Made by a program: the position numbers and the translations under genes. The notes beneath the pieces were generated by a model that made no database searches, was not told the origin of the DNA, and worked only from the letters and a program-made list of their open reading frames with translations. From Perkinsus marinus ATCC 50983 (taxonomy: Eukaryota; Perkinsozoa; Perkinsida; Perkinsidae), in contig NW_003208655.1 in the NCBI RefSeq assembly GCF_000006405.1, positions 631,715 through 695,714 of the forward strand: a DNA stretch of 64,000 nt, given 5' to 3'. Below, piece after piece: positions 53,401 through 62,562 of the stretch. Each line of letters opens with the position of its first letter. Positions within the stretch are counted from its first letter, which is position 1.

Positions 53401-55883
53401 ACTTGGGCAACAACAGGTGAGGGCTGTGATGGAATAAATGGTCGCTATCCTCGTCTGAGTTGAGAGAAGTTTGGTAACTGATTATAGGAGTTTATATATG
53501 AATTCGGGTAGAAGTGTAAGAAAACTGGTGAGAATTTCTCGAAATTTTCTCTCACAAGTTTCATATTTTCATGAGAGTTGAGGAGTTTCTACGTTTACAT
53601 GTGAATTCGAGTAGAAGTGCACTGAAACTGACGATTATTTCTTACTTTTTTCTCGAAAATTTTATGTTGCGATCAACACACGTAGTTCACGATGTGCATA
53701 TTTTCCTATACTGAAATATGGTATGGCTGCTGCTGTAGTAACAAGGCTCTATCAATAGGAATTCGCAAAGAGAAAATGTTCCCGAGAAATAACCACCTCG
53801 TGAATGATTAAGCATTACGGTTGAAACAACATCGTTGGTAAAAAAATCCGATTTCGGTTTTAATTTCTCAGGCGAAATGTATCTATAAGTTGCATGAAGT
53901 ATTAGGCAACTATGAGGAGGCAACAAAAGTAGCAATGCTCATAGCAGGGCGCGAACAAGGTGAAGGGCGATATAAATCTGCCCGCGCGCTCCTCTTGAAG
54001 ACGTATAAGGTGCCTTGCATACGTTGTAAATGTGGGAGGATACATTTTAGGATTTGGAACGTGTTGAGATGAGTGTGCCTACAGAGTTGTGGAGGAAATT
54101 GATGCTACTGCAAAGCTATATTTTGGTGAGGCCATTGGCAGAAATGGGAGAACACGTGAATGCTGCACTTCTATTGAGGCGAATCTGTGAAGGTGAGCAT
54201 GGAAAAAAGAATCGAAAATATGTTGTTAGCAATTGAGGTCGATAGTGTTGAAAGTTGGCAGGCCTTCATTATCTTCAAGTGAGGTAACGCTACAACAAGA
54301 AGAACTTATTTATCAACTTGACGTTTGCAATGCGATACGAATTCAAGGAGACAACCTACACAGAAATAAACACAGTCCTTCATCGTAGGCCGCAATCAAA
54401 CCCCCTAATATCAATGGAGTTTCACGGCCACCCTAGTGATGTGAAAAACAGTAGTTAAAAATATATTGCACGACTACTGCATATCACCGCGAATATTTCC
54501 CAGAGTAGTACGACGCCACTTCACGTAAAACTCCACTATAGTGAATATTCGATGTGAATATGAAATGTAGTTTGATGTTGTAGGTGACGTCGTCATGCAG
54601 TTGTTCCGTAAACACAGTGCCCAAACTCTTGCATCGGCTGTTATTGAGTGTATGAAGTGTGGTATGAAGATGGAGGCACACCAATACGCATGTGACCTTA
54701 TGAGGGATGCTCACTTGAGGAATCAGGTAGGGAGGAGGATACTGGACTGCTTATGGTTGTTTATTATTGTTGTTTATTATTGTTGTTTATTATTATTGTT
54801 TATTATTGTTGTTTATTGTTGTTGTTTATTATTGTTGTTTATTGTTGTTGTTTATTATTGTTGTTTATTGTTGTTGTTTATTATTGTTGTTTATTATTGT
54901 TGTTTATTATTGTTGTTTATTACTGTTGTTTATTATTGTTGTTTATTATTGTTACTTTTTGCCATTGTTTATTATTGTTGTTTATTATTGTTACTTTTTG
55001 TCATTGTTTATCACTGTTGTTCATTATCATTGTTTATCATTGTTGCTTGTTTTCCCATTATTTTCTGCTAATATTCGAATGACATCCATAATTTCTCGTT
55101 CCTCGTCGAAGCAAGAGAGAATGCGACGGTCGTCGGGGAATCCTCGATTGGTGTTAAATAAAATGAAATCAGATATACGACGAAGGCGACCAAAGTTCAT
55201 ATCTCAGCGTTATCAGATATCAGAGCAGTTGCGTAAAAAGATCGAATTAGTCGTACGTAAGCCTCCCAAGAGTGATCAACAACAGCAGCAATATGAAGAG
55301 CCTCTCACCCCGTGCCCTTATTGCTCGACGCTGCTACCAGAAACGTCCCTTAGCTGTGGTAATTGCCAGAATATTGTACCATTCTGTATAGCCACTGGTC
55401 TACACGCTCTATTGGAGGACTGGGCCTGTCCTTGTCGTAAATGCATGCTACCGGCGAGGCACACTATGTTGGAGAAAATGCTGGTGAGTCAGTCGAAAAG
55501 AATTTTGAATATCATCTGAGGTTATCCACGAATGTACAAGGGTGTCTGTGTGGGGAAATATGCATATGTGTTGGCGACTAGGTGGAAATTTTGGGAAATT
55601 TTTGATGGTTTTTTTCATACATTTTCATCCGAATTTGCATATACTTGCGAGTATAATTATCAAAATATGTATAAATATGAACATGAGAAATTATGTTTTG
55701 TAATTTTCTTAAAATCTGGCGTATCGAGTGATGCAGGCGCGTACGGGCTCTTTACGGTGCCCTATGTGTGAGGAGGAACTGCCGACTTCTGCTGTGGTGA
55801 AATTAAGCCCCGATGAGGCTCGTCAACAGGCAGACGATTTTAAGAGGAAATTTAACCGGATGATGGATATACATGATCAGTGA
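41462..55883 (+). CDS. WDR19: Intraflagellar transport protein 144 / WDR19 (IFT-A subunit)
   Basis: IFT144 is part of the IFT-A complex that drives retrograde transport in cilia and flagella. Exons 1-9 (41462-41617, 41664-41747, 42122-42264, 42322-42446, 42828-42920, 42965-43088, 43131-43192, 43516-43611, 43658-43852) join in phase and align with the N-terminal WD40 propeller of the family. Later exons cover the second propeller, for example 46265-46401. The helical TPR-like region follows, for example 48788-48929, 49284-49428, 49876-49990 and 50490-50645. The last two exons give the zinc-binding end, with PCPYCSTLLP, CGNCQNIVPFCIATG and CPMCEEEL, and stop at TGA 55881-55883. The exon order follows the whole vertebrate protein. 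Introns contain most repeats in the window. The exons around 44000-45600 and 46900-48100 are less certain. Confidence 0.9.
41937..42105 (+). repeat. Family B copy
   Basis: WDR19 intron 2, just after the segment that was copied to 28074-28296; the copy at 28 kb stops where this repeat begins. Confidence 0.75.
42265..42321 (+). other. 57-nt WDR19 intron built on a sense tRNA-3'-half-like sequence
   Basis: The intron starts GTGAGCAACCG and ends TTATATAG, splitting an Ile codon. It contains AGGTTCCCGGTTCGATCCC, a near-perfect B-box and T-arm. Nothing upstream in the exon completes a tRNA. Confidence 0.65.
42456..42577 (+). repeat. Family A copy, right end missing
   Basis: In WDR19 intron 4, next to a family B piece; the GGTGAAACTCCA end has been lost. 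Confidence 0.65.
42606..42760 (+). repeat. Family B copy, decayed
   Basis: WDR19 intron 4; recognisable from ATGCACATGGACAACATG and the AAATTTTGGGAAA middle. Confidence 0.5.
44318..44488 (+). repeat. Family B copy
   Basis: WDR19 intron; well preserved, ending CTCCAACACTG. Confidence 0.78.
45111..45228 (-). repeat. Family A copy
   Basis: WDR19 intron; flanked by TA on each side of CAATGG..CCATTG, a possible TA target site. Confidence 0.8.
45318..45446 (-). repeat. Family A copy
   Basis: Second copy in tandem orientation, 90 bp after the previous one; the centre reads GGCCGCGAATATCGCG. Confidence 0.82.
45844..45977 (+). repeat. Family A copy
   Basis: WDR19 intron, opposite orientation to the two preceding copies; immediately followed by a family B copy. 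Confidence 0.8.
46020..46165 (-). repeat. Family B copy
   Basis: WDR19 intron; adjoins the family A copy ending at 45977. Confidence 0.7.
47285..47452 (-). repeat. Family B copy
   Basis: WDR19 intron; ends close to the acceptor of the exon at about 47467. Confidence 0.72.
47810..47970 (+). repeat. Family B copy
   Basis: WDR19 intron; opposite orientation to the copy at 47285. Confidence 0.75.
48953..49097 (-). repeat. Family A copy
   Basis: WDR19 intron, starting about 25 nt after the donor of the exon ending YRQVGT. Confidence 0.78.
49550..49650 (-). repeat. Family A copy, shortened
   Basis: WDR19 intron; the body is reduced to about 100 bp and the CACTAGTG palindrome is mutated. Confidence 0.65.
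49817..49875 (-). other. 59-nt WDR19 intron built on an antisense tRNA-3'-half-like sequence
   Basis: On the minus strand the T-arm is CAGG TTCGATC CCTG with four perfect pairs, followed by CACCTGTC and a five-T run resembling a pol III terminator. On the plus strand it is an ordinary GTGAGG...TTTTAG intron splitting an Arg codon. Confidence 0.6.
49998..50177 (-). repeat. Family A copy with internal insertion
   Basis: About 50 extra bases interrupt the centre; the end has become GGTGAAACAGC. Confidence 0.6.
50770..50925 (+). repeat. Pyrimidine-rich T-run repeat in a WDR19 intron
   Basis: Tandem units of TTTTTTCG and TTTTTTCCG make up the 3' part of the intron before the GTGTAG acceptor. It acts as an exaggerated polypyrimidine tract. 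Confidence 0.85.
51598..51713 (-). repeat. Family A copy
   Basis: WDR19 intron; part of the GTGGCGTAAAAC half is deleted but both ends are intact. Confidence 0.72.
52245..52412 (-). repeat. Family B copy
   Basis: WDR19 intron; preceded by GTTCACCCGTTTTACG, a scrap of family A. Confidence 0.75.
52772..52945 (+). repeat. Family B copy
   Basis: WDR19 intron, directly after the donor of the exon ending AIDIAG. Confidence 0.75.
53440..53710 (-). repeat. Family B copy with internal duplication
   Basis: The GAATTCGGGTAGAAGTG segment occurs twice (about 53500 and 53606), so one copy is partly duplicated or nested in another. Confidence 0.68.
54412..54538 (-). repeat. Family A copy
   Basis: WDR19 intron, about 45 nt before the acceptor; the right end lacks GGTG. 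Confidence 0.72.
54756..55045 (+). repeat. TTATTGTTG-type microsatellite/minisatellite in a WDR19 intron
   Basis: Nine-base units of TTTATTATTGTTG type repeat for about 290 bp, decaying at the 3' side into TTACTTTTTGCCATTG variants. The long hydrophobic ORFs across it are artefacts of the repeat. Confidence 0.9.
55545..55660 (+). repeat. Family B copy, 3' truncated
   Basis: Last WDR19 intron; only the first two thirds remain. Confidence 0.6.
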
Positions 55884-56758
55884 TTGTTAGCTGCTCGGTT
55901 GGGGCGTGTTGGGTTTATATTCTAGGAGGGATCTAATACGGTGGAATAGGATTGAGAACATGCTGATGATATTTCGAGATGATTGTGATGTATTATTAAT
56001 CAACAATCTTGGTGAAGACTCTTTGGTGGTTGTTCGTAGAAACTAGAGAAACATCAAAACGATTAACGATGGAGTAAGAGGTCAGATTTCTAAGCGTAAA
56101 AGGGAAAAGGAAGAAGATTGTCGTAATAGTTGTGGTATTATTTGAAATTGAATTCTAGTACAGCTCATATGAGGCTTTGTCTCTTCTGGAGTAGTTTTTT
56201 GTGATGATAAAAAAGTCCTCATCCGTTGGTATTAGAATTCCCTTATGGGTGAGGTTACTGTTATGTATTGGAATGGGATTAATCATTATACTATCTCGAG
56301 TGAGGCTGGTCAGCTTCCCGCAGGATGACGAGAGCATTCACAGCGCGCCACTGGTAGGGTTTGATCTCAAGTAGTAGTGGGGGGGGGGGAGAATTGGAGG
56401 AATATATGTTCGCTTTCTCCAGGTGAATTCGGGAGTTTTCTTACTATGGAAATTTATATACGAATTCGGGTAGAAATGTACAGAGAGAAATGAGAATTTT
56501 CAGCACATGTGGTTGACTATGTGCATATTTCCTCACAGTGATTGTTATAATAGAAACGAATGATAATCGCGACTAAGGAAAACTCCATGGATGATTTCTT
56601 CCCAACCGTGCTTGACGTTTTTCTCTTACTTGAAGAGCATTTGATGGTATTTTCGTGGAGTTTTCTCGCAAATTTTCAAAAAATTTCCCTATGTTGAAAA
56701 AATGTATGTAATAAATGCTCAAGTAATATGTAACTTTCACAAAGTCCGGTATTTTCAG
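55884..56758. other. Intergenic region between WDR19 and the glucosidase
   Basis: No gene is seen except that the first exon of the glucosidase must lie here or just upstream of 56759. A family B copy sits at 56392-56540. Confidence 0.4.
56392..56540 (-). repeat. Family B copy
   Basis: Between WDR19 and the glucosidase, preceded by a G-run. Confidence 0.72.
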
Positions 56759-59700
56759 TTCGCTGTTCACGGAGAAGTATCTCCTGAGGAGAGCGTGGGG
56801 TACGTATATACCTCAGCTGTTCTTCGCGTTGACGCCAGCCCAGAGTCAATGGCAAGGAGAGGACCCTCGGGGAGCCCCGGTGGTGGGTGTTATGTGGAGT
56901 GATGCTAATGCTAAGCATATCCGATATGAATGTGATGTTCCTGGTAATTTGGGAGGGGCGCGGTAGGGACTGGCATATATTTTGTCATTTATTTATTATC
57001 AATCATTGTAATTTTTTTTGATAATTTTGTAAGAAAATGTGGAGTATGTGAAAATGTTATGTATTTTCACAGACTCAGAAAATTGTCGAGCGCAGATCTG
57101 AGTTGGTTGTCAGTAGTATAGCACAAGAATTTTGAAAATCATCGTTTCATCATCAGCGGTTCTCCTTCAAAATTAGCTTTCCTCAGAGATCAGGACTATC
57201 AAATTCGTTGTTATACTCGACCGATCGCTGTTGGTGACCGACAGTTTTTCTGTATGTATTGAATCTAGATAGTACTGGTAATGGTTATCATAAAACGGCT
57301 ATGTCATACGAGGCTCAACTGTTATTATATGTAACTTCTCCAAGAATTTTGAAATTGTCGAAGTCGTGTGGAGCGGGTGGTTGCGGTTGGGGAATTTTCA
57401 ATCGATTTGAAATTCTCCAATCTCCAATTGTATATGAATCTGATGGATAATCGCGAATTCCCTCACGACTTCATGCGTGTGAGTGTATTCCTCTTTAGAG
57501 AAATCTGGAGTAACCTTTCGGTACGCTGAGCATACACCCAGTCGTGGAAAGTTCCTCGCCGAAGACCGCAAACTTCGGGCGTCCATTTTCATTGACTGGA
57601 GAATTCAAAACGGTGCCATTGACATCAACACGCATGTTGTTAACCGATTCGCAAACAAAACCATGAAAATTTATTTTTATGTTGATGACGTTGGAGGAAG
57701 CCTCGGTGACTATCATCTCACTGGTGTCCCGGAGGGATCTTATCATCGTTTGGAGTGGCCAACCGTGGATGAGTTTAATGTGGCTGAGTTGGTACAGTTG
57801 AGGAAACGTAAGAAACGTAAGAATGGCAAGATTTTGCCGGGATTTGATCTCGTGGATGGAGGAGCGGCGTGTGAGGGGCGGCGGCTGTGTGTGGGCCTTT
57901 GGGTGGTTGAAGTTGCTGAGAACGCCACGTTGGGGGTCCGGGTGGAATCGAAGGGAATTGTGGGGCTGGATGGCGAGGAGGAGGAGTATGGGGTGGCAGT
58001 GGGGAGGAGGTGGCCGGATTTGAAGAAGGAGATGTATCACACGGTGGCTAGTGTAGTTGGTGGAGTGGCGGATACGAGAGGAGGATTGGTGATGAAAGTA
58101 AGGGGTTGGGCTCGCATTGATAAGGTCGTCGGATCGAATCCCTAGTTGGACATCGAGTTTTCCCTTCTCACTCGAATCTGAGAAGTGAGGGATTTATGGT
58201 ATCAGGATGGCCTCCCTGTGAACCACAGCCTCATTTCGATGGTGCCGAGCCGGTCCTTTTTCCCGAGAGGATTCCTCTGGGACGAGGGTTTCCATTTATT
58301 GCTTATGAAGGAGTGGGACTCGACCAGAGCCCTACAGGTTGGCATGAATATTCCCCCTCTTTTCCTCATGGTGAAGTAGATACTGCTTTCATGGTTGGGT
58401 ATGCAAGACTACTCGAGTGGCTGGATACCCAGGGAGGCCGCTATTGGTCCACGACAACAGTCGAGGGTCCCTCCACAGTTCCTTCCTCAAGACCGCGCCA
58501 TTGCTAACCCGCCGGCTCTGCTGTTCATCATAAGGAGCCTCCTGGCTGGCGGCTCGGATGATGGGAAATTCGAGACGGTGGAGTCGGTCGAAACGATTAT
58601 GCGATTACTCGTGGCCCCGCATTTGGACGCCTGGTGGGAGATCTGAAATATTTTTGGGTGATAAGTTTACATCAGGTACGACTTTCTGGTCACCACCCAA
58701 GTATCGCCATTCTCGACCCCTTCCGTGAGGTGCCCTCGGTGGAAGGGCCGTACTGCTGCCCATAACCTCGCTAGTGGGCTGGATGATTACCCTCGAGGAG
58801 TTCTCGTTGGTAGGCCCCCCTCTCTAGTGGGAGGAGCACGAGTTGTTGCTATTCTCAGACGAAGGTTTGGAGTGCCATGTTGACCTGACGTCTTGGATGA
58901 TCCTTTTCGCTGATACCATGCTGAGGATGAACAGCACTGCCGTTGGTGTTAGGTGGGGTCAGGCTAGGTGAAGGAAAGGAGGAATTGTTGCAGACCTGCG
59001 AGGTTCTGGTTGAGTGAGAAGGCACGTCTGCAGTCACTGTTGAGGACTGTGATGGTCGATGCTAAGGGGCGTTTCTCAGACCTCATAGGGAGGCAAATAG
59101 TAGAGAAAAGCAAAGGGTAGGTGCTTGGTCGAAGTCGTTGTAGCTGGATGGTCTCGTATTCAGTTCGATCCTATCTCGACCCCCGTGGGTGAGTCGTCAT
59201 AGTGGGCAGTGTTCACCCATGGACGGTATAGAGTGTGACCCCTACAGTGATGCCCCGTGCTGCAGTCCCTCTGGTTGGTGTGGGGGTAGCCGTGACCATT
59301 GTGAGTGTGAAGGTTGCATAAAGTAGTCGCGCTCCTCTCTCCCCCTCCTCCTCACTGTGGAGTCGTCGTTCAGATACGTTCCCTTGGAGGAGAGGATGAA
59401 ATACGACAAGGCATTCGCTCGGAAGTACACCGTTACTACTAAGCCAGTTCATTCACCTCATGTCGGTTACGTTACCATCTTTCCGCTAATTCTTGGCCTC
59501 CTCGACCCCATCAAGGACCGTCAACTTATCTTAAACTCCGTGGATGTGATCAGCAATGACATCCTAACGCCCTACGGTATTTCTTCTCTATCTAAGTCGG
59601 ACCCCCTCTTCCGTATGGGGGAAGATTATTGGCGAGGGAAGATATGGGGTAACATAAATCTGCTGGCCATAGGAGCTCTTCGTCACTACGCCACAGTCAT

Positions 59701-59968
59701 GGAAGCTTCTAATCTCTTTGAAACTGCTGAGAAGATTCGCGACAGATTCACGAGGGTTGTTGAGGAGGGTTTCAGGAAGAAAAAGAGTATCTATGAGAAC
59801 TACGCCCCCGACACGGGGAAGCCTTCCGGGGCCGCGCCCTTCACTGGATGGACGGCTGTGGCCTACGTGTTGGCAAGTGAAGAGGATAACCGTTGGTGGG
59901 AAGAGGCCGTGGGTGGTATGAGTGTTGTTGATGTTAATCTTGCGGAACATATGAACGACGAATTGTAG
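56759..59968 (+). CDS. Mannosyl-oligosaccharide glucosidase (ER glucosidase I, GH63); first exon not resolved
   Basis: Glucosidase I removes the outermost glucose from N-glycan precursors in the ER. The exon 56759-56942 reads [14 protein letters not shown] and VVGVMWSD, matching the family N-terminal domain, and is followed by 57500-58097. Later exons carry [16 protein letters not shown] (about 58240), [10 protein letters not shown] and SGLDDYPRG. The final exon, from about 59372, has [33 protein letters not shown] and [11 protein letters not shown], typical of the (alpha/alpha)6 catalytic domain. The start codon and any signal anchor lie upstream of 56759. The protein ends MNDEL, a KDEL-like ER-retention tail. 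Some middle exon borders, notably the intron starting at 58098, are not settled. Confidence 0.88.
58098..58182 (+). other. Glucosidase intron with a tRNA-3'-half-like sequence
   Basis: After the GTAAGG donor the sequence reads TTGATAAGG, like the anticodon loop of an Ile tRNA (GAT), then GGTCGTCGGATCGAATCCC (variable and T-arm-like), then a TTTT run. The acceptor could not be placed in phase, so the intron end is approximate. A similar but weaker match (CAGTTCGATCC) lies in another intron of this gene near 59160. Confidence 0.45.
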
Positions 59969-60273
59969 TGGTTTCTTCGAGATGATTCAAAATGTTGAAT
60001 TGATAGTAGGGACAGTTGCTATGCGTTATCGCATGGGTGATTGTACTACAGCGTGAACATCGCGCCACAGTGTGGCAAATGCTTCCTCACATCCCCTTTT
60101 CGCTCTATTTACATTGGCAGTGTGAGGTACTTCGTTTCGAATGGATAGTATCAAATCATTCTCCCTCACTCCCAACAATAATGTATACGCAACATATATG
60201 AGAATGCAGCGAAACAATCAAATTCCGCAGAGAATTAATAACATAACAATAATATGGTCCAAGCTCGTCCTCT

Positions 60274-60877
60274 TCACTTTTGGACTTTCCTCTTAATCTC
60301 CTCGAATAGCAGGTCGCCCTCATCATTGCATTGAATCTCTTGATAAACACCGTCCAGAGGTTTACGAATTGCGTCTTTAGAAGAAGCGAATCTAACAGGA
60401 AAAAGCTGTAACGCTACGGCAACGACGACAATGCTGACAGCATCTTCCTTTTAACGGGAGCGGTGTCGGGTGACCAAAAAATGAACAAGACCTTCTCTTG
60501 CTTCTGAAAATACAAAACATATTAAAGAATCGCATGCTAGACACTTACCGCTCCAGACTCGTCGTGTTCGAATTCAAAGTCTACCACAGCATAACGCGGC
60601 TCGTGACTGGCCAGAAGAGCCTGGTAATGCGGGGAATAGACGAAGGAGAATGATGGGAGGCCACACCCGTTTAAAGTCATCATAAGTCTTGTCTTTGGTA
60701 CCCTCGGACTCGATGACGATCCGCTTGTTGTCCGGAGTGAACGCGTAGATGATATATCTGAGCATGCAATCTCGAGAGGGAAGCGGTTATCGGTGGTTAC
60801 CTTTTGTCGTGCTTCAACTTGAGATTGTTGTAGCTGACTATGCAGTCACCATCAGCAACAACACCCGAACAGGCCAT
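60274..60877 (-). CDS. ADF/cofilin family actin-binding protein, 5 exons
   Basis: ADF/cofilin binds and severs or recycles actin. The exons 60801-60877, 60667-60757, 60549-60620, 60439-60503 and 60274-60391 join in phase to 140 residues, with introns of 43-47 nt. The frame begins MACSGV and continues with YAFTPDNKRIVIES, PRYAVVDFEFE, KVLFIFWSPDTAPVK and KMLFASSKDAIRKPLDG. This is the standard ADF-H order: the beta-sheet core, the long actin-binding helix starting KMLFASSKD, then the C-terminal helix. The length matches the usual 120-145. The gene converges with the glucosidase, leaving about 300 nt between the two stops. Confidence 0.92.
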
Positions 60878-62562
60878 TGGAGACGACGGATCAATAACAA
60901 ATTGAACTCAATGCAACCACATCGTCACTCGTCTCACCGATCTTGTAATCAAAATATATCACGAAAGGAAAAAATTGACTTTCGATAACAGGACGTCTAG
61001 TAAATGAGTAAAGAGAGTCACCGCCAACGTGAGGCGATAATAAAGGGTTAGTGTTACACCGATTCGGTGTGCCCAAACCTAAGTAACACTGCTAGAGCAC
61101 TCACCCACTCTGAGGACTGCATCAGTGTAGGTGGGAACCTCGTGCGTAACGCAGAGGATCACGAGATACGGAATTCGGCGGGAGTGGTAGGAGCGCCGGT
61201 TACATTTAGGCGTGCGCGTAATTGCATCCTACCGCGCCCGCCCCTGGCGATGCGCAGATCTCGTAGGCGAATGATAGTCTTGAAGGTTTTAGATCTGGTT
61301 AGTGACAAGGGGTTCTTTCAAGAGATTATTGAATCTCGAGGAGCCCTTCTTTGAAGAGATTATTGAAATAGGCCTTTAAGGACTGTCAGAGAATCACTCT
61401 CATACCGGACAGCGAAATACGACTCTTTTGAGAATTCCCTTTGATGACCCCCTAAGGCCTCTGCGTGCCACAGCGATGTAGAGTGACATTCCAGTGGACG
61501 TCACCATAGCTGTGGCATCACTAGTCAGTCGGGCTTACCACTTTGTTCAATCATGTCGATGATATCCGTCGATAAAGAACTCACCCAGATATGAGACGGT
61601 TTATTATAAAAACACATTCATCATTATTGAATTGGACCCCTCTTTATGCCTGATTATGAATCCAACGGTCTGCATTGATAAACCCGTTACAATAGTGCTC
61701 CAAAGGCGTCTCAAAAATTAAGAGCGGCTCTGATCCTGGTAGTGTATCCTACTAGTCATAATCTCTCTGCCCATAGAAGAGTGGTTGCGGATTTTCTCTT
61801 GATATTGCGCGGTCGCCAGGGGTGCCAGGAGATGACGGAGTAGAGTAGAAGAGTAGTAGAGAGCTGGATCAAAGCTGTCAAAGCGTGGGACCAGACGTAG
61901 GGACTTCTACTCGATCCGAAGGTACCCCTGCTAAACCGCGGGTTGGCTCAGCCGGAATCCTCACCACGTAGTGTTCTCACTAACGTAGGAACCCAACATC
62001 ACAATTAGATCTAATGGATTTGCTACTCAATCGCACTAGTGAGACCACTACATATAGACCAAGTGCTAGTCAAGCGAGATTACAACGTAAGAGCAACTGC
62101 TCCCAGTCGTAAACGACGCACGTTCACAGTCAAAGAGAGAACACGTAGCCACAGTAAGCTACGGTTGTCTAGTATCAATCTAGAACTCTAACTCTCAGAT
62201 AGAACAGAGGTGTGCAATCAATCTCATCATCTTCAACGTGAGTGAAACGTCCAGCCGTTTCAACACCAAGATACGTTGCGAAGATACGCCATCATCTTGA
62301 GCACTTAAGTCGTCTTGGTATTCCTTTGCGCTTGCCTCGCGGCTCCGCGCATTGGCCACGGGAGACGTTGGCTTAAGTGGATCCCATCGTAATTGACGTA
62401 TACACCCAACGTTCATAAGCTACAATGACGATCCCAAAAAGTAAAAAATGAACTAGTCTAATAGTCGTCATCTATCATCATCAACTACCATAGTCGTCTA
62501 CATAATTCTTCTAGTCGTCTAAGTCGTTATACCATAGAACCTTGAAGTCGTCTACCAAAAAG
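60878..62562. other. Region between ADF and the second retroelement
   Basis: The first part is the ADF upstream region. Short stem-loops such as CTCGTG/CACGAG (about 61139-61165) are visible. From roughly 61900 the sequence probably belongs to the 3' part of the retroelement on the minus strand; one frame at 62195-62416 contains TSPVANAR. Repeated TAGTCGTC words occur at 62455-62545. No LTR boundary can be set because only one copy is present. Confidence 0.4.

Noticed and set aside
54753-55082. Long hydrophobic ORFs (VVYYCCLLLLF-type)
   Set aside because: They are translations of the TTATTGTTG repeat inside a WDR19 intron; the exon starting near 55221 is supported by homology instead.
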